From positions 868,001-932,000 of the forward strand of contig JACKEC010000014.1 in NCBI GenBank assembly GCA_020633195.1: a DNA stretch of 64,000 nucleotides. Direction: 5' to 3'. The notes below the pieces were generated by a model. It made no database searches. It was not told the origin of the DNA and saw only the letters and a list, made by a program, of their open reading frames with translations. Below are positions 7,699 to 15,979 of this stretch, in pieces. Source of the DNA: Sandaracinaceae bacterium (lineage in GTDB: Bacteria > Myxococcota_A > Polyangia > Polyangiales > Sandaracinaceae). Each line of letters opens with the position of its first letter. Within the stretch, counting starts at the first letter, position 1. The translations under genes and the position numbers were made by a program.

Positions 7699-10257
7699 TC
7701 AAGCGTCGTTCGCCACGGCCGGGGTGACAGTCGAGGCGACCTGCGCCCGGAGGTCCGATACCTCGCGCCGCAAGGTGTCGACCTCGTCCCGCAGCGCGGC
7801 GAGCTCCGGGGGGCTCGCCTGGGCCGCCGAGAGGTCCTTCAGGGACTCCCGAGAGGCCCTCCGGACCCGCCCGTCGAGGTCCCGATCGGCCATTCGGCGC
7901 AGGACCGTGAAGCCCTCGCGATGGCCCAGGGCGGCGAAGAGGCGGGCCACCGCGATCCGCACGTTCGGGTCGTAGTCGCCGAGCTGCTCCTCGGCGACCT
8001 CGCGGATGCTGCGCAGGACGGTCTTGTCGGACTCGACCTCCCGGACGTCCGCGAGCGCGGCGAGCACGGCCCGCCGGATCGTGGACTCGGTCTGCAGATC
8101 GGCCAGCGAGCCCAGGAGCGGCTCGATCGTGGCCGGATCCCGGAGCTTGGCCAGGCCGTCCGCGGCGCCGCAGCGGACCACCTCGCCCCAGGAGCCGCCG
8201 TCCTCGGCCAGGGACCGCGCCAGGACCTCGCGGGCCCGCGGATCGCGGGTGGCGCCGAGCGCGCGCCGGAGCTCGGCCTCGACCATGTAGCTGCGATCGC
8301 CGCGCTCGATCCACGCCAGGAGGCGATCGGCGGCGGCGGCGTCGCGGAAGGCGCCGAGGGCCCGGGCGACCCCGCGCCGCGCCTTCGGATCGGGATCGCC
8401 CTCGGCCGCGCAGAGCGCCGCGAAGGCCTCCGGGGTCCGCTGCTCGCCGAGGGCCTTGGCGGCCTCGAGGCGGACCGCCCAGAACGGGTCGTCGGCCAGC
8501 GCCGCCGCGAGGGCGCGCCCCGCGCGGGGCTCGTTCTTCTTCCCGAGCGCCCGCGCCGCCATCCAGCGCGCCCGGGCGCCGTCGCCGTCCTCGAGCTGCG
8601 CGACGAGCATCGGGACGGGGAGCCCGAGCTCGATCTTGCCCGGCGCGACCATGTCGGGATCGACGACGACCATGCGCGCGCGGCCGCTGGTGGGGACCCG
8701 GAACGTCTCCGTCTTGCGAGCGATCTCGAGGACGTGCCGCTCTCGGCCGCCGTCGGTGCCGACGATCACGGGGACGCGCAGGTGGAAGAGCCGATCGCCG
8801 GCCTGCTCCTGCGAGACGGTCACCGTGACGGCGTCGTCGTCGACCTGCGCCCTCACCTTCAGCACCGGGTGGCCAGGGCGCTCGACCCACTGGTGGAAGA
8901 TCTCCTCGAGGCTCCGACCGGTCGCGTCCTCGAGGGAGCGCAGCAGATCGCGGGTCTCCACCGAGCCGCCCCGGTGGCGCTCGAGGTAGAACGTCAGCCC
9001 GCGCCAGAACGCGACGTCGCCGAGGGTCTCCCGCAGGACGTGAAGGAAGAGGCCGCCCTTCTGGTAGAGGTGCCGGTCGAAGATGTCGATCGGCGTGTCC
9101 CAGTGCCGCTCGACGATGGCGCGGCCGTAGCGGCCGTCGTACTCGGCCAGGTACAGCTCGAGGTCCATCTCGAGGTTGTAGAGGTACGCGTCGCGGCCCT
9201 CCTGGTGCTCCTTCCAGACGTGCTCCATGTACGTCGCGAAGCCCTCGTTGAGCCACGCGTGCGTCCACTCGCGGCACGTCACGAGGTCGCCGAACCACTG
9301 GTGCCCGAGCTCGTGGGCGACGAGCGAGTCCATGTCGACGTCGAGCGCGGCGCGTTCGTCGAGGAGCGCGCGCTCGAACAGCGTCGTCGCGCTCGTGTTC
9401 TCCATGCCGCCGAAGATGAAGTCGGCGACCACCACCTGCGCGTACTTGGCCCACGGGAACGGCGTCGAGAGGCGCTCGGCGAAGACGCGGATCATCTCCG
9501 GCGTCCGGCCGAGCGAGCGCTCGATCGCGCCGCCTCGACCCTTGGGCACGTAGTAGTCGACGGGCAGGCCACCTACCTCGGTGTGCGCCTCGTCGAAGTC
9601 GCCCGCCGCGAGGGTCACGAGGTACGCGGGGTGCGGCTCGCTCTGGACCCACGCGAAGCGCGTCCCGCCGTCCACGTCGCCCCGCTCGGTGAGCACGCCG
9701 TTGGACAGCGCGAACCAGCCGCGCGGCACCACCACGGACATCGCGGTGGTCATCCGCTGCCCCGGGTGATCCTGGCAGGGGAACCAGTGCCGGCCGTCCT
9801 GGTCCTGGCACTGACTCCACACCTGCGTGGGTCGGTCCGGGCGGTGCTCGTCGGGCGCGGTGAAGTAGAGCCCGCGTCGAGGCGTGGCCCGGTACGCGAC
9901 GCGGAGGCGCGTGACGCCGCCGTCCGGCAGGTCCGCGAGATCGACGCGGAGCACCTCGCCGTCGTACTCGTGCGCCGCCGCGGTCCACGCCTCGTCGTGC
10001 TCTCGTTCGACGGCGTCGAGCGCGAACTCGATCGCGTCGAGCTCCGCCCAGCGCGCCTCGGGGTCGACCCGACGGACGGTGAGCACGGCCTCGCCGGACA
10101 CGGATTTGCCCTCGAGATCGAGGGCGAGGTCGAGCGCGAGGTCGTCGAGAGAGAACGCACGCGTTCGACTCCAGCGAGCCTCGTCCCCGGCGAGCCGGAA
10201 GGTTCGAGGACCCGCCGCGCCGCGCTGCGCGTGAATGCATTGGTGCCGTAGGTGCAT
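7699..10257 (-). CDS. M1 family zinc aminopeptidase with HEAT-repeat C-terminus
   Basis: This is an 852-residue gluzincin aminopeptidase. The exopeptidase motif GGMEN is at 283-287 and HELGH at 315-319, with the third zinc ligand E338 in NEGFATY, giving HEXXH-x18-E. From about 560 on, the ERAP1/APN helical domain is replaced by alpha-helical repeats with HEAT/PBS-lyase character (repeated motifs such as ARWMAARALG, AVRLEAAKALG, ARRGVARALG). The last 40 residues form a short predicted coiled coil (ELAALRDEVDTLRREVSDLRAQV). There is no signal peptide, so it is probably cytoplasmic. Start ATG at 10257. It lies 32 nt upstream of nuoA on the same strand. Confidence 0.9.
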   Translation of the reverse strand: MHLRHQCIHAQRGAAGPRTFRLAGDEARWSRTRAFSLDDLALDLALDLEGKSVSGEAVLTVRRVDPEARWAELDAIEFALDAVEREHDEAWTAAAHEYDGEVLRVDLADLPDGGVTRLRVAYRATPRRGLYFTAPDEHRPDRPTQVWSQCQDQDGRHWFPCQDHPGQRMTTAMSVVVPRGWFALSNGVLTERGDVDGGTRFAWVQSEPHPAYLVTLAAGDFDEAHTEVGGLPVDYYVPKGRGGAIERSLGRTPEMIRVFAERLSTPFPWAKYAQVVVADFIFGGMENTSATTLFERALLDERAALDVDMDSLVAHELGHQWFGDLVTCREWTHAWLNEGFATYMEHVWKEHQEGRDAYLYNLEMDLELYLAEYDGRYGRAIVERHWDTPIDIFDRHLYQKGGLFLHVLRETLGDVAFWRGLTFYLERHRGGSVETRDLLRSLEDATGRSLEEIFHQWVERPGHPVLKVRAQVDDDAVTVTVSQEQAGDRLFHLRVPVIVGTDGGRERHVLEIARKTETFRVPTSGRARMVVVDPDMVAPGKIELGLPVPMLVAQLEDGDGARARWMAARALGKKNEPRAGRALAAALADDPFWAVRLEAAKALGEQRTPEAFAALCAAEGDPDPKARRGVARALGAFRDAAAADRLLAWIERGDRSYMVEAELRRALGATRDPRAREVLARSLAEDGGSWGEVVRCGAADGLAKLRDPATIEPLLGSLADLQTESTIRRAVLAALADVREVESDKTVLRSIREVAEEQLGDYDPNVRIAVARLFAALGHREGFTVLRRMADRDLDGRVRRASRESLKDLSAAQASPPELAALRDEVDTLRREVSDLRAQVASTVTPAVANDA

Positions 10258-10267
10258 CTAGAGCACC

Positions 10268-11452
10268 GTGGTTACCGCGAACGACGCCAGCCCGGCAAGC
10301 TGGGAAGCCCTCCCCCTTCGCGGAGCCTCGGTGCTGGCGGCCCTGCTCGCGCTCGCCGGAGCGGCCCCCGCGAGGGCCTACGAGGTGAAGCGAGCCTCGA
10401 CCGGAGCGACCGTCCATTGGGACGTCGCGCAGCTCGACGTGCACGTCGGATCGGGCCTCGTCAGCGGCCTGAGCGCCGCGGACGGACAGCGCGTGGCGCG
10501 CCGCGCGGCCCGCGCGTGGAGCGGCCTCGACGCGCCCGCGCTCGTCGTCTCGGACATCGCCGCGGGGGCCGCGTACCAGCCCGGCGCGCCCGGCGTGCAG
10601 GTCATCGTGCAGCGCCCGTGGCCCCACGCGCAGGGGCTGCTCGCGACGACGATGACGCTCTGGGACGCGTCGTCGGGGCAGCTCGTCGACGCCGACGTGC
10701 TGATCAACCCCGCGGCCCGGCTCGGCGTGCTCCCCTCCGACGCGACCGGCGACCCGAGGTGGGACCTACAAGCCTTGTTGACACACGAGCTGGGGCACGT
10801 GCTCGGCCTCGGCGAGACGCGCGCCGACCCGCTCGCGACGATGTGGCCGACGCTCGGGGCGGGCGAGACCCACCAGCGGACGCTCCGCGGGGACGACCGA
10901 CGCGGCATCGCGACCATCTACGGCGGGCTGGACCTCACCGCGTCGCCCACCGGCGGGTGCGCGCGCGCTTCGGTCTCCGGGAGGCGCGTCACGCCGCCGT
11001 GGCCCGCCGTGCTGGTCGTGGTCCTCGCGGGAGCGGCCTGGGCGCTGCGCCGCCGTCGACGCGCCCTCCCCCTGCCCTTCGTGGCGGGCTTCCTGTTCTT
11101 CTTCTGGATCCCCGCGTCGCCCGCGGCCCCGGCGCGCCCGCTCGACATGGCTCGCTGGGCCCCGTTCGCGGGGGCCACCGCGATCGGTCCCGCCACCGTC
11201 GAGGCCACCCGCGTCGACGCCGACGGCACCTTCAGGACGCGCGTCCACGTCGACGGTCACGCGCTCGACCTCCTCGGCGGCTGCGTGGGCGACCTCTGCC
11301 AGCGCTTCGGCGAGGACGCGCTCCCGGTCGAGGGCGAGGCGTTGATCGTCGCGCCCGCGACGGGCGCGTGGGCGCACGTGCGTGGCCCCTCCGCGTTTGG
11401 GGGGTGGCTCGGCGATGGACCCGCGCTTCCCTTGAGCCGCGGCGCCATCTGA
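10268..11452 (+). CDS. Matrixin-like metalloprotease with variant zinc site and internal C-TM-RRRRR signal
   Basis: This 394-residue secreted or membrane protein starts at GTG 10268 and has a hydrophobic signal segment at about 18-37. The zincin helix HELGHVLGLGE is at 173-183 and the Met-turn candidate at M192 (ATMWP). The third ligand position of HEXXHXXGXXH is Glu183 where matrixins have His. After the protease domain comes C231, a hydrophobic stretch 244-260 and R261-265, the three parts of a MYXO-CTERM-type sorting signal. The chain nevertheless continues through a second hydrophobic segment (about 266-282) and ~110 more residues of unknown fold with one CVGDLC pair. A fusion with a once-separate gene is possible. 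It is divergent from the M1 aminopeptidase gene, 10 nt apart. Confidence 0.75.
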   Translation: MVTANDASPASWEALPLRGASVLAALLALAGAAPARAYEVKRASTGATVHWDVAQLDVHVGSGLVSGLSAADGQRVARRAARAWSGLDAPALVVSDIAAGAAYQPGAPGVQVIVQRPWPHAQGLLATTMTLWDASSGQLVDADVLINPAARLGVLPSDATGDPRWDLQALLTHELGHVLGLGETRADPLATMWPTLGAGETHQRTLRGDDRRGIATIYGGLDLTASPTGGCARASVSGRRVTPPWPAVLVVVLAGAAWALRRRRRALPLPFVAGFLFFFWIPASPAAPARPLDMARWAPFAGATAIGPATVEATRVDADGTFRTRVHVDGHALDLLGGCVGDLCQRFGEDALPVEGEALIVAPATGAWAHVRGPSAFGGWLGDGPALPLSRGAI

Positions 11453-11454
11453 GA

Positions 11455-11460
11455 TAGTGC
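11455..11460 (+). promoter_or_regulatory. Possible -10 element for leaderless AGCS symporter gene
   Basis: TAGTGC ends 9 nt before the ATG at 11470. It overlaps the end of the protease gene by no bases but leaves no room for a Shine-Dalgarno leader. It is one of nine similarly placed hexamers. Confidence 0.35.
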
Positions 11461-11469
11461 GCGCCCTCC

Positions 11470-13140
11470 ATGAGGCTCTTCATCCGCGCGCTCGCGCTGG
11501 GCGCCGTCGTCGCCCTCGCGCTCCCCGCCCCGTCCTTCGCTCAGGACCCCGCGGACGAACCCACGATGGGGGCGCCGTCCGAGGCGCCGCCCGCCGAGGA
11601 GCCGGAGCCGAGCGCCCTCGATCGGCTCGATCAGGCCTTCGGGACCTACGTGGTCACGCCGATCGGCGCCGTCCTCATGTTCGACCTGATCTTCTGGGAC
11701 AACGACGACCCGCGCCTCCACGACCTGCCCGGCGCGATCCAGTGGCTGGCCCAGGGCGCCCTCGCGGACTCCGATCACCAGGGCACGGCGCTGCCCCTCA
11801 TCGTGCTCTGGCTCGTCCTCGGCGCGATCTACTTCACGCTGCGCATGGGCTTCATCAACCTCCGCGGCTTCAAGCTCGCGGTGGAGATCACGCGCGGCAA
11901 GTACGACGACGAGCAGGACGAAGGCGAGGTCACGCACTTCCAGGCGCTGTCGAGCGCGCTGAGCGCGACGGTCGGGCTCGGCAACATCGCCGGCGTGGCG
12001 ATCGCGGTGAGCGCGGGCGGCCCGGGCGCCGTCTTCTGGATGATCGTGGCGGGCTTCCTCGGGATGAGCTCGAAGTTCGTGGAGTGCTCGCTCGGCCAGA
12101 TGTACAGGACGGTCGACGACAAGGGGCGCGTCCTCGGCGGCCCGATGCGCTACCTGCGCGAGGGGCTCGGCGGCCTCGGCTGGCCCCGGCTCGGCAAGGG
12201 GCTCGCGATCGTCTTCGCGCTGATGTGCATCGGCGGCTCGTTCGGCGGCGGCAACATGTTCCAGGCCAACCAGGCCTTCGCGCAGACCGCTCGCGTGCTG
12301 CCCTTCTTCGAGGGCAAGTCCCTGCTCTTCGGGCTGATCATCGCCGCGCTCGTGGGCGCCGTGATCGTCGGCGGCATCAAGCGCATCGGGCAGGTCGCGG
12401 GCGCGATCGTGCCGGTGATGTGTCTGATCTACATCGTCGCCGGGATCGTCATCCTCGGCGCGAACGCCAGCGCGATCCCCGAGGCGCTCGGGAAGATCTT
12501 CCAGGAGGCTTTCACCCCGCGCGCCGGCCTCGGCGGCATGCTCGGGGTCCTCGTGACGGGCTTCCGGCGCGCCGCGTTCTCGAACGAGGCGGGCATCGGG
12601 TCGGCGTCCATCGCCCACTCCGCGGCGGCGACCAAGGAGCCGATCCGCGAGGGCCTCGTGTCGCTGCTCGAGCCGTTCATCGACACGATCGTGATCTGCA
12701 CGATGACGGGCCTCGTCGTCGTGGTCACCGGCGAGTACCTCCACGACTTCCAGGGCGCCGACTCGACCGCGCGCGGGGTGCTCATGACCTCGGCCGCGTT
12801 CGAGAGCGTCATCCCGTGGTTCCCCTACGTCCTCGCGATCGCCGTCTTCCTGTTCGCGTTCTCGACGATGATCAGCTGGAGCTACTACGGCGAGCGGTGC
12901 TGGGTGTTCCTGTTCGGCGACGGCGCCTCGCTCGTCTACCGCATCGTGTTCCTGGGCTTCGTGGTGCTCGGATCGGTCCTGAACGTGGGCAGCGTCATCG
13001 ACTTCTCGGACTTCATGGTCCTCGGGATGGCGTTCCCGAACATCCTCGGGCTCGTCATGCTCACGCCCCTCGTGCGGCAGAAGCTCGACGACTACATGTT
13101 GCGTCACTCGAAGGGTGACTTCGAGGTTGGCGACGCTTGA
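11470..13140 (+). CDS. Sodium:alanine symporter (AGCS) family transporter
   Basis: This is a 556-residue inner-membrane transporter of the alanine/glycine:cation symporter family, which imports small neutral amino acids with Na+. Family stretches include GNIAGVAIAVSAGGPGAVFW and FSNEAGIGSASIAHSAA, with about ten hydrophobic helices. The N-terminus is unusual. Residues 1-24 look like a cleavable signal peptide (basic start, hydrophobic core, PSFAQ), followed by ~35 acidic/Pro residues before the first membrane helices, which predicts an extended periplasmic N-terminus. The substrate is not determined by the sequence. The kinase start (13193) lies 52 nt downstream on the same strand. Confidence 0.9.
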   Translation: MRLFIRALALGAVVALALPAPSFAQDPADEPTMGAPSEAPPAEEPEPSALDRLDQAFGTYVVTPIGAVLMFDLIFWDNDDPRLHDLPGAIQWLAQGALADSDHQGTALPLIVLWLVLGAIYFTLRMGFINLRGFKLAVEITRGKYDDEQDEGEVTHFQALSSALSATVGLGNIAGVAIAVSAGGPGAVFWMIVAGFLGMSSKFVECSLGQMYRTVDDKGRVLGGPMRYLREGLGGLGWPRLGKGLAIVFALMCIGGSFGGGNMFQANQAFAQTARVLPFFEGKSLLFGLIIAALVGAVIVGGIKRIGQVAGAIVPVMCLIYIVAGIVILGANASAIPEALGKIFQEAFTPRAGLGGMLGVLVTGFRRAAFSNEAGIGSASIAHSAAATKEPIREGLVSLLEPFIDTIVICTMTGLVVVVTGEYLHDFQGADSTARGVLMTSAAFESVIPWFPYVLAIAVFLFAFSTMISWSYYGERCWVFLFGDGASLVYRIVFLGFVVLGSVLNVGSVIDFSDFMVLGMAFPNILGLVMLTPLVRQKLDDYMLRHSKGDFEVGDA

Positions 13141-13192
13141 CGCGTCGCGGGGCCGACCACCATCATGGTCGTTCCTTCCGACCTTTCCGAAA

Positions 13193-15139
13193 ATGGATGC
13201 TTCCGAGGAGAGCTCGCCCGCGCGAGTGCCCTGCAGACACTGCGGCGAGCTGCACCCGAACACGTTTTCGCACTGCCCGAAGACGGGTCGCAGCCTCACC
13301 GCGGGGCGCGCCCTCGTCGGCCGGGTGATCGCGAACCGCTACCGCATCCTCGCGCTCCTCGGCGAAGGCGGCATGGGCGCGGTCTACGTCGCGGAGCACC
13401 TCCTGATCGGCCGCAAGGTCGCGGTGAAGCGGCTCCACCCCGAGCTCGCGGGCGACGAGAAGGCGGTCGCGCGGTTCCAGCGCGAGGCGCGCGCGGCGGG
13501 GTCCACGGGTCACGAGCACGTCGTGGAGGTCCTCGACCTCGGCTACGGAGACGACGGCGCGCCCTACCTCGTGATGGAGTACCTGCGCGGCCGCAGCCTC
13601 GCGCAGCTGCTCGACGCGGAGGGTCGGCTCACCGCGGGGCGCGCGTGCAAGATCGTCGGGCAGGTGCTCGCGGCGCTCTCGGCGGTGCACTCGCGGGGCG
13701 TGGTCCACCGCGATCTGAAGCCCGACAACATCCTCCTCACCCGGCGCGGCGCCGACGGCGAGTTCGTGAAGGTCGTCGACTTCGGGATCTCCAAGATCCG
13801 GCAGGAGGACGGCGACCCGAAGCACGACCTCACGCGGACCGGCGTGATGCTCGGGACGCCCTTCTACATGAGCCCCGAGCAGGCGCGCGGGCTCAAGGAC
13901 CTCGACCACCGCGTCGACCTCTACGCCGTCGGCGTGATCCTCTACGAGACGCTGGCCGGGGTGCTGCCGTGCGACGGCGACAACTACCACCAGCTCCTGC
14001 AGGCGATCCTGTCGGGCAAGCACACGCCCATCCAGGACCACCGGCCCGACCTCGACCCCGGGCTCGCCGCGCTCGTCGAGCGCTCCATCGCCGTCGATCG
14101 GGACACGCGCTTCTCGAGCGCGCACGACTTCTTGCAGGAGCTGCTCCCGTTCGGGGCGCGGCCCGCGAGCCCGCGCCAGCCCAGCGAGCCGCCCAAGGCG
14201 TTCGCGCGGCTCACCCCGACCGCCTTCTCCGCGACCGCGCCCGACCCCGGCGTGCGCGCCGCGCACTCCATCCCGGACGTGCTGAGCCGGCCCACCCGAG
14301 CGTACCCGCCCGACGAGCTCACCCCGCCGCCGCGCGGGCTCGCGCCGCTGCCGCGCGAGCTGTCCCAGACGCCGCGCCGCTTCGTCGCGCAGTCGCCGGA
14401 CTGGCGCGAGCCCGGCCGCGCGTCCGAGCCGCCCAAGAGCGCCACCGAGTCGTCCCGCCGGCTCGCCCGCGTGCGCCGCGCCTCGGCCCCGTCGATGAGC
14501 GCGGTCACCGAGTCCTCCGAGAACCTGCCGCGCATCCGCTCGAGCCAGCGGCCGCTCGACCGCACGACCGCGGACGACACCGGCTCGACGAACGTGAAGG
14601 GCTCGCTCGTCCTGTCCGCGGTGGAGCACCTCTCGGGGATGGGCCCGCGCGCGCTCGACCGGGTCTTCGAGCGGGTCGGCGCGGGCGTGTCGGAGCGCAT
14701 CAGCGCGGTCAAGATGCCCATGGCCTGGGTCGGTCTCGGCGACTACACGTCGGTGCTGCGCGCGGCGGAGCGCGAGCTCGGCACCGGCGACGGCATGCTC
14801 GCGATCGACATCGGCGTGACGACCGCCGACCGTGAGCTGTCCACGACGCACCGCCTGTTCATGCGCACGTCGACGCCGACGATGGCGCTCGAGCGCATCC
14901 CGCAGATGTTCCGCACCTACCACTCGAGCGGGCGGGTCGAGGTCGAGAAGGCGCCCACGGGCGGCCACCGGATCGAAGTCCACGGCCTCGACCCGGACAC
15001 CCTCCCCCACGCGATGATGTGGAGCGGGTTCTGCCGCCGCCTCCTCGAGCTCGCGGGGGGCCGCGACGTGCGGTCCTCGGTGGTCGCCTGCCGCGAGCGC
15101 GGCGACGACCGCACCGTCACCGTGCTCCGCTGGAAGTAG
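13193..15139 (+). CDS. Ser/Thr protein kinase with N-terminal Cys ribbon and C-terminal novel domain
   Basis: This is a 648-residue Hanks-type kinase. C14-x2-C17 and H27-C28 suggest a small zinc ribbon. The kinase domain (about 48-315) has GEGGMG, the VAVKR lysine, HRDLKPDN, DFG and SPEQ, so it should be active. A ~150-residue Pro/Ser/Arg linker follows. The last ~180 residues form a compact domain (LSGMGPRALDRVFERVG to DDRTVTVLRWK) that resembles, by eye, the C-terminus of the kinase at 25124-26695. Both may belong to the myxobacterial TIGR02265/DUF2378-like or V4R-like fold; that is inference. No transmembrane segment is seen. The ATG at 13193 is chosen over an upstream in-frame start that overlaps the symporter gene. 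Confidence 0.9.
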   Translation: MDASEESSPARVPCRHCGELHPNTFSHCPKTGRSLTAGRALVGRVIANRYRILALLGEGGMGAVYVAEHLLIGRKVAVKRLHPELAGDEKAVARFQREARAAGSTGHEHVVEVLDLGYGDDGAPYLVMEYLRGRSLAQLLDAEGRLTAGRACKIVGQVLAALSAVHSRGVVHRDLKPDNILLTRRGADGEFVKVVDFGISKIRQEDGDPKHDLTRTGVMLGTPFYMSPEQARGLKDLDHRVDLYAVGVILYETLAGVLPCDGDNYHQLLQAILSGKHTPIQDHRPDLDPGLAALVERSIAVDRDTRFSSAHDFLQELLPFGARPASPRQPSEPPKAFARLTPTAFSATAPDPGVRAAHSIPDVLSRPTRAYPPDELTPPPRGLAPLPRELSQTPRRFVAQSPDWREPGRASEPPKSATESSRRLARVRRASAPSMSAVTESSENLPRIRSSQRPLDRTTADDTGSTNVKGSLVLSAVEHLSGMGPRALDRVFERVGAGVSERISAVKMPMAWVGLGDYTSVLRAAERELGTGDGMLAIDIGVTTADRELSTTHRLFMRTSTPTMALERIPQMFRTYHSSGRVEVEKAPTGGHRIEVHGLDPDTLPHAMMWSGFCRRLLELAGGRDVRSSVVACRERGDDRTVTVLRWK

Positions 15140-15142
15140 CGC

Positions 15143-15979
15143 CTACTCGTCCTTCACGAGGCGGGCGCTCATCTGCTCGCCGAGCTGACGCGCGCGCTCC
15201 GTCGCCGTCTCGACCGCGTTGATCAGCGTGGTGCGCAGGCCGCCCGCCTCGAGCGTGTGGAGGCCGGCGATCGCGGTGCCACCCGGGCTCGTGACCATGT
15301 CCTTGAGCATGCCCGGGTGCTCGCCCGTCTCGATGAGGAGCTTGGCCGAGCCGAGCACCGTCTGCGCCGCGAGGAGCTGCGCCGAGTAACGGCTGAGCCC
15401 GACCTTCACGCCCGCGTCCGAGAGCGCCTCGATGATGAGGAAGATGTACGCCGGCCCGGAGCCGCTGAGGCCGGTCACCGCGTCGAGGAGGCTCTCCTCG
15501 AGCGTCACCGTGAGGCCGACCGAATCGAAGACCCGCTTCGCGAGCTGGAGGTCGTCATCGCTCGCGTGGGTGCCCGGCGCGATCGCGGTGGCCCCAGCGT
15601 CGACGAGCGCGGGCGTGTTGGGCATCGACCGGATCACGCGCGTCCCCGGCGGGAGGCGCGCCTCGATCGCGGCGATGGGCACGCCGGCGGCGATCGAGAC
15701 CACCAGCGCGCCGCCGACGCCCTCGGCGACGTGCGGGAGCACCTTGTCGAAGACCTGCGGCTTCACGCTCAGGACGACCACGTCGGCCCACGCGCACGCC
15801 TCTCTCGCGTCGCGGCCCACCCGGATCCCGTGCCCCTCGGCGAGCTCCACGAGGCGCTCCGGGCGGACGTCCACCGCCCAGATCTGGGTGGCCTGGGACG
15901 CGCCCGCGTGCAGCAACCCCTTGATGAGAGCGCCGGCCATGTTGCCCGCGCCCACGAAGGTGATGTTCTTCCCGATCAA
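15143..15979 (-). CDS. proC: Pyrroline-5-carboxylate reductase
   Basis: This 278-residue enzyme catalyses the last step of proline synthesis, reducing pyrroline-5-carboxylate with NAD(P)H. The Rossmann motif FVGAGNMAGALIKG opens the protein, and the ProC signature block runs from about SGSGPAYIFLIIEALSDAG. The start is a TTG at 15979, supported by GGAGG 8 nt upstream and by overlap with the stop of the preceding Cys-rich lipoprotein gene (TTGA). A GTG at 15997 is a weaker alternative. Coupling of a proline enzyme to a Cys-rich envelope protein is unexpected. The gene converges on the kinase gene with 3 nt between stops. Confidence 0.93.
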   Translation of the reverse strand: MIGKNITFVGAGNMAGALIKGLLHAGASQATQIWAVDVRPERLVELAEGHGIRVGRDAREACAWADVVVLSVKPQVFDKVLPHVAEGVGGALVVSIAAGVPIAAIEARLPPGTRVIRSMPNTPALVDAGATAIAPGTHASDDDLQLAKRVFDSVGLTVTLEESLLDAVTGLSGSGPAYIFLIIEALSDAGVKVGLSRYSAQLLAAQTVLGSAKLLIETGEHPGMLKDMVTSPGGTAIAGLHTLEAGGLRTTLINAVETATERARQLGEQMSARLVKDE

